Position numbers and translations under genes: made by a program
Shown here: in pieces, positions 1 to 11,309 of the stretch
Layout of the letters: every line of letters starts with the position of its first letter
Position numbering within the stretch: position 1 is the stretch's first letter
The notes under the pieces: generated by a model
The model's database searches: none
What the model was told of the DNA's origin: nothing
The model's input: only the letters and a program-made list of their open reading frames with translations
Source of the DNA: Macrostomum hystrix
Lineage: Eukaryota > Platyhelminthes > Macrostomidae
Length of the DNA: 64,000 bases
NCBI GenBank assembly: GCA_950097015.1
Contig: CATNEN010000038.1
Coordinates: 15,184,001-15,248,000 of the forward strand
Reading direction: 5' to 3'

Positions 1-234
1 TTTTTTCTAGATGTATTTTTCTGGAACAGCATAAAATATTGTTTATTTTATTTTATTTTACACTCTTATGTACACAGATTTCATCGATTCATTCTTTCTT
101 GTAATAATGATAAGCAATGATATCTAATTCTGAAATGGATAAAGTAATTTAGTCCTTTATCACTTATAAACTATGATACGAATCACATTATCCCTCAACC
201 CAAATCCCTATGACCTCATGACCCTATTCTATTA

Positions 235-560
235 TTCTATGACCTTTTAATAATAAAAATAATAGACCCGCAGCAGCCAGCGAGGAGGCAATTCTGCCCG
301 TTTCGCTGACTCCTGAGCACACACGCACACAGATTACTGTTCGCAGGCACACGCTCACACAGGTGTGTACATCTGCCCTGACTTTCTCATCGTCAGGCAG
401 TGTACACTCTCACTGTGCCTTGGAGGTTGGCCCTCAAGCCTTCACTCCGCGGCTGCGCCCCAAATGAATGTGGCCTCGCCGCGGAATCGAGCTTAGGAAC
501 ATTGGTGCGAGAGGCAAACGCGTTAACCGCTCTGCCACCGACCACCTTCTATGACCTTTT
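235..560 (-). mobile_element. tRNA-derived SINE (family A) with target-site duplication
   Basis: The body runs about 249-544 on the minus strand. The tRNA-like head is at the 544 end (A-box-like GGTGGCAGAGCGGTTAACG, degenerate B box near 485) and the tail is a short TAA-rich run at about 249. It is flanked by a perfect 14-bp direct repeat, TTCTATGACCTTTT, at 235-248 and 547-560. About 25 bp is missing from the middle compared with the copies near 28.1, 59.0 and 61.6 kb. The flanking sequence itself contains related short TATGACC repeats, so the duplication is slightly less diagnostic than it looks. Confidence 0.85.
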
Positions 561-1283
561 TCTATGACCTTATGGCCCAAACTCATTATAACGGTAGCAT
601 GATTTAATCCCATAATCCCAAATCCAACATTCCATAAGTAAAGTAATTTGGGTCATCCGTGATCTCATGCCCCCAAATCTCAGATCGGAACTCTCTTATT
701 AAGTACGCAAGAAACTCCACTTTTTCAGCTGAAACTTTTGACATTCGCAGTCACCTAACTTCTTGCTTCGCTTGTTTTCCATCTACTTTAAATTATTTTT
801 ACTTTCCATTGCTTTTTCATTTTCTTGCTTTATCTTCTAGTCAGTTGAGTTTGGGTCAAGTTTCGAAAACTAGCTTTTACTAATCAGAACACGTTTTTGT
901 TTTTATCTTAATTAGATCTTCTACAAAACCTTCACTACCTTTGTTTCGAATTTGATCAAATTCTGACCTTCCGCGACACTGCAAATTGAGCTGGGTGTAC
1001 ACATACACATTCGACAATGCTTTTTTCTTCAAGCAAAAATAATTCTCATATTCTTTTTTCAAATAATAACGAATGCGTTCCTTATCTTGTCAAACAGACG
1101 AACTAAAAATAACATTTTTGTCACCATTTGATATTTCGAAGCTTTTCTTTATGTATTGACCAATATACCTATGGACGTGCGATAAGTACTTGTAACATTG
1201 TTGCAACAGTGCACCTGCTTTCTGTATTTTTCGTAAAATATAAACAACCTGCATGTACTTTTACCTGTGAGCTAATCTTTCAT
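561..1283. other. AT-rich intergenic stretch, nothing recognised
   Basis: Short open frames occur here but none resembles a known protein, and no RNA gene or repeat was recognised. The first 234 bases of the window are similar. Confidence 0.5.
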
Positions 1284-2803
1284 TTGATTGATTGACCTAC
1301 TATAGATTCAGATTAGGCATTGATTGACCCACTATAGATTCAGATTAGGTATTTATTGGCCCACTATAGATTCAGATTAGGCATTGATTGACCCACTATA
1401 GATTCAGATTAGGCATTGATTGACCCACTATAGATTCAGATTAGGCATTGATTGACCCACTATAGATTCAGATTAGGCATTGATTGACCCACTATAGATT
1501 CAGATTAGGCATTGATTGACCCACTATAGATTCAGATTAGGCATTGATTGACCCACCATAGATTCAGATTAGGCATTGATTGACCCACTATAGATTCAGA
1601 TTAGGCATTGATTGACCCACTATAGATTCAGATTAGGCATTGATTGACCCACTATAGATTCAGATTAGGCATTTATTGGCCCACTATAGATTCAGATTAG
1701 GCATTTTTTGGCCCACTATAGATTCAGATTAGGCATTGATTGGCTCACTATAGATTCAGATTAGGCATTGATTGACCCACTATAGATTCAGATTAGGTAT
1801 TTATTGGCCCACTATAGATTCAGATTAGGTATTTATTGGCCCACTATAGATTCAGATTAGTCATTTATTGGCCCACTATAGATTCAGATTAGGCATTTAT
1901 TGGCCCACTATAGATTCAGATTAGGCATTGATTGGCCCACTATAGATTCAGATTAGTCATTTATTGGCCCACTATAGATTCAGATTAGTCATTTATTGGC
2001 CCACTATAGATTCAGATTAGGTATTTATTGGCCCACTATAGATTTAGATTAGGTATTTATTGGCCCACTATAGATTCAGATTAGTCATTTATTGGCCCAC
2101 TATAGATTCAGATTAGGCATTTATTGGCCCACTATAGATTCAGATTAGGCATTGATTGGCCCACTATAGATTCAGATTAGTCATTTATTGGCCCACTATA
2201 GATTCAGATTAGTCATTTATTGGCCCACTATAGATTCAGATTAGGTATTTATTGACCCACTATAGATTCAGATTAGGTATTTATTGACCCACTATAGATT
2301 CAGATTAGGCATTGATTGACCCACTATAGATTCAGATTAGGCATTTATTGGCCCACTATAGATTCAGATTAGGCATTGGTTGACCCACTATAGATTCAGA
2401 TTAGGCATTTATTGGCCCACTATAGATTCAGATTAGGCATTGGTTGGCCCACTATAGATTCAGATTAGGCATTGGTTGGCCCACTATAGATTCATATTAG
2501 GCATTGGTTGACCCACTATAGATTCATATTAGGCATTGGTTGACCCACTATAGATTCAGATTAGGCATTTATTGGCCCACTATAGATTCAGATTAGGCAT
2601 TGGTTGGCCCACTATAGATTCAGATTTGGCATTGGTTGGCCCACTATAGATTCATATTAGGCATTGGTTGACCCACTATAGATTCAGATTAGGCATTGGT
2701 TGGCCCACTATAGATTCAGATTTGGCATTGGTTGGCCCACTATAGATTCATATTAGGCATTGGTTGACCCACTATAGATTCATATTAGGCATTGGTTGAC
2801 CCT
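1284..2803. repeat. 32-bp minisatellite, about 47 copies
   Basis: Tandem units carry the core CCCACTATAGATTCAGATTA joined by variable linkers (CATTGATTGA, CATTTATTGG, CATTGGTTGG). Linker variants cluster: GATTGA early, TTATTGG in the middle, GGTTGA/GGTTGG late. This indicates local spread of variants. The array stops 24 bp before the acceptor that opens the ankyrin gene's first visible exon. Confidence 0.97.
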
Positions 2804-2812
2804 ATATGCAAA

Positions 2813-2861
2813 TATTTTCTGTTCCAGTCAGCTTCGCCGCCTGTCAGATGACGGTTGACGG
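2813..2861 (+). promoter_or_regulatory. splice acceptor (cis or spliced-leader) upstream of ankyrin gene ATG
   Basis: TATTTTCTGTTCCAG ends with AG at 2826-2827, leaving a 34-nt leader before the ATG at 2862. The reading frame upstream of that ATG is closed by TGA at 2856. This is either the 3' end of a 5'UTR intron filled by the 32-bp array, or a trans-splice acceptor. Confidence 0.5.
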
Positions 2862-5800
2862 ATGGCAGAACATTCATCAGCACTTCCCAGTCTAGCCGCT
2901 GAGTCAGTGACGGCTGCGACAGCCGGCAGACCTGACGAGCTCCACTTCGCCTCGCCTAGTCGACAAACTAAACTGCGCGACCTAGTCAGGCATTGCCAGC
3001 TAGGCGACTGTCGGAGCTTGTCGCGGCTGCTGAAGAGCAGTCGAACCTGTAGGAAATTTGTGTCTGGCGACATCTGCCCTGATGGTACAAAATTGTTCGG
3101 TTTTTTTAGCCAGTAATTGTTGACCCATTACCGATTTTTAAAAGGGTTGTCAGTGGCAGAGCGTTTGCCGTAGAGAGAAGGCTTAGGGGCTTGTCGTGTA
3201 ATTTACTGCCGTTTGGAGGGCCAACCTCCAAGGCACAGTGAGAGTGTACACTGTCTGACGAAGAGAAAGTCAGGACAGATGTGCACACCTGTGTGAGTGT
3301 CTGCCTGCGTACAGTATCTGTGTGTGCTCCTCGCTGGCTGCAGGTCTAGAGTCACCAAATGATGTGCCAGCGCCGGCAGCCCTCTTGCAATTATGATTAT
3401 TATATTCAATATTATCATTATTCCAATATCTAGTGTTATCGCCGCAGTCAGACATCGATAATTCGTCCGACACTACGTTTTCTTTAACTGCGCCACTTCT
3501 ACACCTGGCAGTAAAATGCGGCCAGCCGCAGCTGCTCCGACTGCTATTGAAGCATCGTTGCCCGGTGTCCGCTGCTGACAGGCCGCTGGGTAGGACGGCT
3601 TTGCATTTGGCAGCCGGATTTGCTGATCCAGACACTTGCTCAACTCTGGTGAGTTGTTTATCGATAGTATTTTCATTGTTAGATGTAAAAATTTTGATCG
3701 TGTTTTCGCAGTAAGACTGCGAGGGTTGTAGCCTAGTGGTTAGAGCGTCGGACTAACGACTTGGAGGTCGGGGGTTCGATTCCCCACTCCATTGGGATAA
3801 TTTGTGTCTTTTAGCAAGACAGTTAACTCTGCATTGCTTCAGTTCACGCAGCTGTTAAATGGGTATCAGCATCAGCTGGGACGATTGAGGGTGGGTGTGG
3901 CGTCCCCCCAGTCCATGGACTGAACAGCCGTACGCAGCCTTCAGATGCATCGTGCAATAGCTGCGGCTGGGCTGTGGACTGCACATCTGGCCCGAATGAA
4001 GCAGAGGAAGGAAAAAATAGTTTTTTTATTGATCGGTAAATGAGTGTCTGAGCGGTCAAATGCGTTAGTTTCTCGCACCTCAGGCGTCAAATAGACAGAA
4101 TGGCCTCCTAGCTGTCGTTAAAAATGTAAACAAAAAATAATTTTTGACTTTTTCTAAACATATCGGATGGGAATTTTTTTCCGTTTTTTAATTAGGTAAC
4201 TACTAGTGTCCGATTTTATTGTCGCCTATCTAACTGAATTCGTTAAGAATATGATTGTTTATAATTGTCTCCCCTTGTTATGTTATCCTGATAGTTTATA
4301 ACATTCAATGAAACAATGACGAAGATAACCTTGGTTATTCTACTAAAAGTAGGATGCATCGTTTTTTGTAGTTTTGTTTTCACTTTTTTAATATAAATTT
4401 CCAGATTGATCACGGAGCTAATTTATCGAGGTGCGATCTAAACAATAGAACACCCCTTCACCTACTGGCTATTGGCGCTGCATCTGCCACCTCAGCCGCC
4501 AGGGTATTGTCCACAGCTCGCGTTCTGATTGGCCAGCCAGATTTTAATCCGGAAAGCAAAGATTCAGTTTACATTGTCGACCTGGTGGACGAGTTCGGTT
4601 GGACTGCTCTGCACTTGGCTGTGATTGGCTCTCTCTGTGACTTAGCCAGCTGCCTGCTGAATGAGTTTAACGCCCGCACCGATCTTCAGGACTATCGAGG
4701 TCGAACTCCGCTTCACTGGGCCTCGGTTGCTAGCCCCGACACGGCGTCCGTTTCACTCATCCAGCTTCTGCTGCGCGATTCGACTAATTCAACAAAGGCT
4801 ATCTTAGCCAAGGATTCTGTTAGCGGCGCAACACCCTTGCACCTCGCGGCCGCGGCCAATCGCGTCGCTGCTCTGCGTCAGCTGGTTGCTGGGCTGACAG
4901 TATCGTTAGACACAGTTGTTGATGATCGCGGATTGACGCCCTTTCACTGGGCGGTTGCTAGGCAGGCCAACGACGCTATCGAAGCCTGGCTAACCGAGGG
5001 CTGGCCCCTGCCCCAGGATGCCGCTCTGTGCGCAGCCGCCTGTAACAATGCGACTGTTTTAAATCGGATTGAAAGTCTGACATGCCCTCGCTACTGCTGT
5101 CTGCCTGAAGGATTGTTGAAAACTGATTCTTCTGGCTACGGTGTGTGGCACTACGCTGCCGCTGCTAAGGCGACTGTTCTACTGTGCGCAATGATTAATA
5201 GCGATAAACATTGCCTTCTGAATGCTTGCATCAACCATGGCCAAGATTCTAAATATAGCCGCGGCAAAGAGTCACAGAAACTCTATTACTATGGTAATAA
5301 ATCTGACAATATCCGCGAAAACGAATCTGAGAATCTCCTTGGTAACGGATCTGAGAATCTCCTTGGTAACGGATCTGAGTATCTCCTTGGTAACGGATCT
5401 GAGAATCTCCTTGGTAACGGATCTGAGTATCTCCTTGGTAACGGATCTGAGAATCTCCTCGGTAACGGATCTGAGAATCTCCTCGGTAACGGATCTGAGA
5501 ATCTCCTTGGTAACGGATCCGAGAATCTCCTTGGTAACGGATCTGAGAATCTCCTTGGTAACGGATCTGAGAATATCCTTGGTAACGGATCTGAGAATCT
5601 CCTTGGAATCGAGTCTGAGAATTTCCATGTAAACGGATCTGAGAATCTTCTTGGTATTGAATCTGAGAAACACCTTGGAAACGAGTCTGAATATCTTCAT
5701 GGTAACGTCCACGGTAACGAATCAAAATATATCCATCGTATCAAATCAAAGAATTGCCGTGGTACGGAATTGGCAAGTGACCATGCTTTAGAGTTGGAAA

Positions 5801-6411
5801 ATAGTGACGAATTATCAAAGAATCTTCGTGGTAAGGAATCAGAAAAAGACCATACTAACGAGTTAGATAATCGCCATGACAACTTATTCATACGTCAACA
5901 AAGCAACCAATCAAAGGGCATTGATAGCCTAGAATTTCAAAGCACTATTGAAAGGCGTCGTCGTGCTGACGATAAATCCGTTAATGAATTAAACGGTCTC
6001 CATGGCAACCAATCAGAAAATAGCCAGACAGCTCCGATGACGCCGGCCCATGTAGCCGCGGCCGCCGGAGCCGTCGACTGTCTCGCCTGGACTCTGGCGT
6101 CGCGCCCCGATTGGCTGGCTGAGCCAGATCGCCAGCGGGGCTGGACGCCGCTCCACTGGGCAGCCGCCTTCGGCCGGGCGTCCTGCGCCAGCCTCCTGCT
6201 TGACTTGGGCACGCCGCACACGGTATTCAGCGTCGGAGCTTTCGCCGACGGTTGGACGCCGTTAGACTGCGCGGTGTTCGCCGAGCATTTGCGCCTAGCC
6301 GACTGGCTGCGAAGTCGGGGAGCCGTCACTGGGTCGGAGCTGCGGCATTGCGCAGCCAGCCGCCTGCAGCGGTGGTGGCGACAGCGTCAGACAAGGAGCT
6401 GTGGGAAATAA
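2862..6411 (+). CDS. ankyrin-repeat protein with internal 8-residue repeats and C-terminal IQ-like motif (inversin-like)
   Basis: The model joins 2862-3084, 3452-3648 and 4405-6411 and gives 808 aa with matching phases (1, 0). The ankyrin repeats are clear from motifs such as APLLHLAVKCGQPQLLRLLL, GWTALHLAV, GRTPLHWASV, GATPLHLAAA, GLTPFHWAV and, after a long insert, GWTPLHWAAAFGRASCASLL. Residues about 446-570 are a near-perfect ENLLGNGS octapeptide array that decays into N/S/E-rich sequence up to about residue 680. The end, AASRLQRWWRQRQTR, looks like an IQ (calmodulin-binding) motif. Ankyrin repeats followed by an IQ motif recall inversin/NPHP2, a ciliary protein, but many ankyrin families share this repeat, so orthology is not established. 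The start ATG is preceded by an in-frame stop. Both introns carry SINEs. The protein probably acts as a cytoplasmic or ciliary scaffold. Confidence 0.8.
3150..3400 (+). mobile_element. degenerate family-A SINE in ankyrin gene intron 1
   Basis: The A-box region CAGTGGCAGAGCGTTTGCC is followed directly by the GAGAGAAGGCTT part of the body. About 60-70 bp including the B box is therefore deleted relative to other copies. The rest (CCAACCTCCAAGGCACAGTG, CTGCGTACAGTATCTGTG, CCAAATGATGTGCCA) matches the family. The intron (3085-3451) is little more than this element. Confidence 0.85.
3717..4036 (+). mobile_element. second tRNA-derived SINE family (family B) in ankyrin gene intron 2
   Basis: The head is tRNA-like with TAGCCTAGTGGTTAGAGCG (A box) and GGGTTCGATTCCCC (B box). 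The anticodon-loop equivalent reads CTAACGA. The body contains TTGTGTCTTTTAGCAAG, TGAGGGTGGGTGTGGCGTCC and the palindrome CAGTCCATGGACTG. A second copy with the same body lies at 59440-59735. It differs in sequence from family A after the head. Confidence 0.85.
5324..5690 (+). repeat. 24-bp coding minisatellite inside the ankyrin gene
   Basis: The unit GGTAACGGATCTGAGAAT plus CTCCTT encodes the octapeptide ENLLGNGS, about 14 clear copies followed by decayed ones. The length of 24 bp keeps the frame. Synonymous changes (CTTGGT/CTCGGT, GGATCT/GGATCC) and conservative Asn/Tyr swaps are the main variation, as expected for a translated array. Confidence 0.93.
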
Positions 6412-6417
6412 AATAAA
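6407..6417 (+). terminator. two overlapping AATAAA signals at the ankyrin gene stop codon
   Basis: AATAAA occurs at 6407-6412 and 6412-6417. The first overlaps the TAA stop (6409-6411), so the 3'UTR would be only about 15-30 nt if it is used. Confidence 0.5.
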
Positions 6418-6921
6418 GCTATTGTCTCCATTTGCTGCCATAAATTGCTATACGTTGCTAAATAGTGTTCATTTTCTAAGAATGTTACTTTGTTTCTAAG
6501 AATTAAACTACGTTCTAAAGAATATGATTCCGTTATTTATTTTTTTGGTTTTCAAGGATGTGATTTAGTTTCTAAAAATGAATTTTACTTTCTAACATGT
6601 TTCTAAGAATGTTTTTTAGTCTCTAGGCCTAGGGGTTCTGTTTATTAACATCAACTGTACTATATTTATCCGATCCCATGTTCAGCTATGTACACACGAA
6701 CTTCAAACTCAAAGCATTTGTTTTACTGTACTTCCATTTATTCGAAGAATAATGCTAGGATGTGTGCTATTATGTTATTTTACTATTTTTAATAAAAAAT
6801 ATTACTCTTTTTTACTGTCGAATTTTGGTTTTATCTTCAAATATTCTAAATTCAAAGATTTGATTAGCTAAAGATTCAAATGATGCGTTATAAAATAACA
6901 CTTTAGTAATAAAAATTGCAG
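6418..6921. other. AT-rich spacer between ankyrin gene and TRMT44
   Basis: About 500 bp with short TTTCTAAGAATG-like iterations near 6475-6615 and no reading frame of note. It ends in AAAATTGCAG (AG 6920-6921), an acceptor 31 nt before the TRMT44 start codon. Confidence 0.5.
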
Positions 6922-6952
6922 TGATTAGTAACAACTAAGGCAGCTATAACGC

Positions 6953-9900
6953 ATGGCTTCAAACGAAAGCAAATTTGTTCACGTGCTGAACATCTGGCTG
7001 GAGAAGCCCCACGTTGCCTGTTCGTCCATCTTTGGCGCCAAATATGTCCATTCCCTCGAGACATCGTCAGCAGAGCAAGATCCCCAGATTGTTGTGTTCA
7101 CCAGACAGTTGCTACACAATAGTCTTGACGTTGAACCGCTGGTTGAACGCATCGTACTGTCGCCGCTTGACTTACAGGCTGAATTCTTCACCCAAAGCGA
7201 TGATCAGTGTCTTTATCGCGTCTTTATGATGAAATCTGACGATAATACTGGACAATAGTGAGTCAGATATTCATTTAAGAACTGACTTAGCATACTACTG
7301 CGTCTTCTACTCGTATTGCTATAACAAAATCTATTAGGCAAAATTATATTTTAGCCAAAAATATTGTAGGGAGGGGTTGAGGTTATTCGCGTAGCTGACT
7401 AGATCAGCCCTCAGCCAATCCGGTTGCGGAGAGGGGTTGAGGTTATTCGCGTAGCAGACTAGATCAGCCATCAGCCAATCCGGTTGCGGAGAGGGGTTGA
7501 AGTTATTCGCGTAGCAGGCTAGATCAGCCGTCAGCCAATCCGGTTGCGGGACAGATACAGATTTCACCATCGTGCGTGAGTGTTATAAATTAAAAAAATC
7601 ACATTCATTTTTCTATTTCCACTCAGTCGCATCGCGGTGTCAGTCTGTCGCGAGCCAACTCAACTGGAGCTCAGATATCACACCGCCGATTGGCTAAAAT
7701 CAAGCCTATCAGCCAGACTAAATCGGTGGCTAGCACAATGCCGAGACGAATCTAAGGATTTAGTTAAAACGCCTGCTTCATTGGCCTGTGTTGATTTGGC
7801 ACTTTATCAAGCCGCCTACTATCGCATGAAGGCTGTCTATGGGCCAAAGCTGATTGCTAACTGGTCAGAGCGAACCAACGCTGAGAAGTTTGTTTACGAA
7901 GATATTGGTATTGCCGCATACTTGTTGGTAAATAGCGCATCAGAAATTATATTTTAAGAATCGCTATCAACCTCCGAAATCCTCAGGTTCAAACTGTCAA
8001 TCTCCCTGATCCTCAAGTTCAAACTGTCGATCTCCCTGATCCTCAAGTTCAAACTGTCGATCTCCCTGATCCTCAGGTTGAAACTGTCAATCTCCCTGAT
8101 CCTCAAGTTCAAACTGTCGATCTCCGTGATCCTCAGGTTGAAACTGTCGATCTCCCTGATCCTCAGGTTGAAACTGTCAATCTCCCTGATCCTCAGGTTG
8201 AAACTGTCAATCTCCCTGATCCTCAAGTTCAAACTGTCGATCTCCCTGATCCTCAGGTTGAAACTGTCAATCTCCCTGATCCTCAGGTTGAAACTGTCAA
8301 TCTCCCTGATCCTCAGGTTGAAACTGTCAATCTCCCTGATCCTCAAGTTCAAACTGTCGATCTCCCTGATCCTCAGGTTGAAACTGTCAATCTCCCTGAT
8401 CCTCAAGTTCAAACTGTCAATCTCCCTGATCCTCAAGTTCAAACTGTCGATCTCCCTGATCCTCAAGTTCAAACTGTCGATCTCCCTGATCCTCAGGTTG
8501 AAACTGTCAATCTCCCTGATCCTCAAGTTCAAACTGTCGATCTCCGTGATCCTCAGGTTGAAACTGTCGATCTACCTGATCCTCAGGTTGAAACTGTCAA
8601 TCTCCCTGATCCTCAAGTTCAAACTGTCAATCTCCCTGATCCTCAGGTTGAAACTGTCAATCTCCCTGATCCTCAAGTTCAAACTGTCAATCTCCCTGAT
8701 CCTCAGGTTGAAACTGTCAATCTCCCTGATCCTCAAGTTCAAACTGTCGATCTCCCTGATCCTCAGATCCTAAGAATGAACTCATCGACCACCTCAATAA
8801 TCCAAATATTTTTTTCCACCAAAACTAAAAAAATCCGTCACTTTTCAGTGCCAGTGGCAAGGTCAGACAGGTGTGAAATTTGTGGACATTGGTTGCGGCA
8901 ATGGCTTACTGGTTTATCTGCTTAACTCCGAAGGGGTTAGTTTCTGTGCTAATCTATTGTTTCTATATATTGAAATATACAGATTTATATTTAAATAATA
9001 TAAAGTACGGATGCTTAATTTTAGCACCGCGGCATTGGCTACGACATAAGGAAGCGTAAAATCTGGGACACTTATCCTGAATCAGTGCGAGCTGCTCTAA
9101 TTGTAAGTTCGAACACTGCTTACCATATTCTAGTTTCTCCTGTTGTTTTATTACAACTTTGCGCAATGAGCAGTTAACAGTAGAAAGACCAGGGGGTATT
9201 TCAAATGCCCAATTTTGTTCTGTATCTCCCAAAATATTCAAACAATCGCATGAAAATTTTAAAACACGGGCCAAAGTTTTCCACTCTATCCGATGAAACA
9301 GCTGTCGTGAAGTAGGCACTGGGTATTTGAAATTCCCCCGTGGTTTGTCCCCAGAGGCATAATAGCCAGGTTTTTCTACAGGTAATGTAAGATTATCTAT
9401 CCAATTTGTTTAGGAGCAGACGATAGTTCCAACGGCGCAAAACTTGGCTTTTCCTGGCGTCGATTGGTTGCTGGGAAACCACAGCGACGAGCTGACGCCC
9501 TGGCTACCTGTGCTCGGAGCTCGCTTTAAGTGCCAAGGAGTGTTCCTGCTGCCCTGTTGTCCATTTAACTTCGACGGTAGTCGCTACGATCGCAGAGGAT
9601 TAGGCGGCACAGATGATAGCTCCAGTCGGTATCGCAACTACCTGGCTTACATCGGCGAATTATGCCAGCGGGTTGGCTACGACAGCGTTCGTCGAGACTG
9701 TCTTCGGATACCGTCAACTAGACGGGTGTGCTTCGTGGCCACTCAGTTGGACTCGGAGAGATCCAATGTAGCAGTTGAAGAGATTTCCGGGTCTGAGTTT
9801 CGACCCAGACTGGCTGAAACTGAGACAACGCCGAGGAATTGCTCTAGAGTGCCCGTCGATACTCGTCGGCGCGTCGAATTGGCACTTTTTCGCGCGCTAC

Positions 9901-10508
9901 TGGGAGATGAATCGGACAAAGACTGCTTAGACGTAGATGAAGCTTTTGATGCTGACAAAGACCACGTTGATGAAGCCTTCGTTCGCGACAGACACTCAAT
10001 AGATAACAGCTCCAATGACGACAAAGACGGCGCTCACTCCAACGATGCAACTATTCAAAAAGTCTGTCAACCAAAACGGCTTAAACGGGACCCTGATTCT
10101 CACTGTGCGCAGAATCACAGTATTATCAATTACAAAGATAGTAAACACAAAAGTAGCATTGATAGCGAGGCTTTGAAGCTTGCAACAAAGACTTGGAACG
10201 CTGGCCGCAGCCTGCCATTGTCGACGCTAATCGATCTGCTATCTGAGACAGACCGAGCAGCGTTAAAGAACGAATGCGGAGGCCTTCAAACTCTGCTACG
10301 CAATTGTCACCAGGCGTTCGTTGTCAGATCTGGCGTGGCATCGATTCGTCAACCTACCCCAGTAATCGACTCAGCTGCTACGGCTAAGCAGCGACTTCAT
10401 AGAAAAAGTAAACCGTGTTTCATGGACGCTTATCACCCGGATGGTTGCTGCCTATTGGCTGGCGACTGCGCGTTTAAGCACGAATGCGAGCTGGACGTAA
10501 CAGACTGA
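6953..10508 (+). CDS. TRMT44: tRNA(Ser) uridine-44 2'-O-methyltransferase, TRMT44-like
   Basis: Five exons join in phase: 6953-7257, 7627-7927, 8849-8935, 9025-9102 and 9414-10508, giving 621 aa. The SAM-binding motif I, FVDIGCGNGLLVYLL, is at about residues 212-226. GIGYDIRKRKIWDTYP follows, then FPGVDWLLGNHSDELTPWLP (about 269-288) and LPCCPFNFDGSRY (about 302). All are hallmarks of the Trm44 family. The C-terminus has the family's KTWNAGRSLPL and NECGGLQTLLRNCHQ blocks and ends in a CCCH-type zinc finger (CFMDAYHPDGCCLLAGDCAFKHEC). The family methylates the ribose of U44 in tRNA-Ser in the cytoplasm. A poorly conserved acidic insert lies between the catalytic part and the C-terminal block. 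The AATAAA at 10612 is a plausible poly(A) signal. Confidence 0.93.
7372..7551. repeat. 60-bp repeat, 3 copies, TRMT44 intron 1
   Basis: Three nearly identical 60-bp units begin with GAGGGGTTGAGGTTATTCGC and contain CAGCCAATCCGGTTGCGG. They occupy about half of the 369-bp intron and stop 75 bp before its acceptor. Confidence 0.95.
7969..8766. repeat. 30-bp minisatellite, about 26 copies, TRMT44 intron 2
   Basis: Two diagnostic unit types are interleaved: CCTCAAGTTCAAACTGTCGA and CCTCAGGTTGAAACTGTCAA, each followed by TCTCCCTGAT. The CAAGTTC/CAGGTTG differences travel together as linked changes. The array fills most of the intron (7928-8848) and leaves 82 bp before the acceptor. Confidence 0.97.
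9190..9340 (-). mobile_element. short MITE-like element in TRMT44 intron 4
   Basis: The ends are inverted: GGGGGTATTTCAAATGCCCA at about 9192 faces the complement of TGGGTATTTGAAATTCCCCC at about 9320. Just inside one end lies GTGAAGTAGGCA. The same end sequence recurs at about 19776 and 55817-55855. No coding capacity is seen. Confidence 0.55.
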
Positions 10509-10869
10509 TCTAACTAACGATTACAGTCGTTTAGTTCCAAGCTAATGTAGATCATGGAAAATACTAATAATCGAGATTGTCTACTATTAGTAGAAGTATA
10601 TAATTTACTATAATAAAATCCATGAAATCCACTTCAAAAATCAACGCTCTGCAAATAGTTTCAGAATTTCAGTTACAATTTGAATAATAATGTCGTGTAA
10701 TTTGAAATATGATTAAACTTCTAATTATTCACCAAGAAATTCTGCTTGTGTTTTTTCACATGTCTGTATATGCATTTTTAGAGTAAATTTTAGTCTCTGA
10801 CGTTCTTTTTTCCCTTTTAAGTAGGTAGTGAATCGCGTTAGTAGTAAGTATGCAAAACCGGAGTACCCT
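10509..10869. other. TRMT44 3' flank
   Basis: AT-rich with AATAAA at 10612-10617, about 105 nt after the TRMT44 stop. Nothing else is recognised before the next array. Confidence 0.5.
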
Positions 10870-11229
10870 AACAATAGGCTGACGACCTTGAGTTCTTAAT
10901 AATATACTGACGACCTAGAGTTTTAAAAAATAGACCGACAACGTTGAGTTTCTAAAAATAGACTGACGCCCTTGAGTTTTAAAAAATAGACCGACAACTT
11001 TGAGTTTCTAAAAATAGACTGACGACCTTGAGTTGAAAAAAATGGACTGACGACCTTAAGTTTAAAAAAATAGACTGACAACTTTGAGTTTCTAAAAATA
11101 GTCTGACAACTTTGAGTTTCTAAAAATAGACTGACGACTTTGAGTTTCTAAAAATAGACTGACGACTTTGAGTTTCTAAAAATAGACTGACGACCTTGAG
11201 TTCCTAACAATAGACTGACGACCTCGAGC
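10870..11229. repeat. degenerate 28-bp minisatellite, about 13 copies
   Basis: Units resemble AATAGACTGACGACCTTGAG followed by TTTCTAAA, with many substitutions and length changes. The array ends 38 bp before the acceptor that opens the first exon of the MFSD4-like gene. Confidence 0.93.
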
Positions 11230-11254
11230 CTTTGAGAAACTTAACCGTTGTTTT

Positions 11255-11309
11255 TCGTCATTTCCAGCTGCTCTCCTGAAGTCAAATTTCATCGACTCCA
11301 TTCTAGAGG
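11255..11309 (+). promoter_or_regulatory. splice acceptor (cis or spliced-leader) upstream of the MFSD4-like ATG
   Basis: TTTTTCGTCATTTCCAG ends with AG at 11266-11267, 42 nt before the ATG at 11310. A TAG at 11304 closes the frame upstream, so this short leader is non-coding. Confidence 0.5.

Noticed and set aside
1284-2803. Possible CRISPR array
   Set aside because: Units are contiguous without unique spacers, the organism is eukaryotic, and no cas-like genes are present. The same applies to all other arrays.
3717-3790. A functional tRNA gene (tRNA-like head with A and B boxes)
   Set aside because: The stems are imperfect and the sequence continues into a SINE body shared with the copy at 59.4 kb. 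The family-A heads are rejected as tRNA genes for the same reason.
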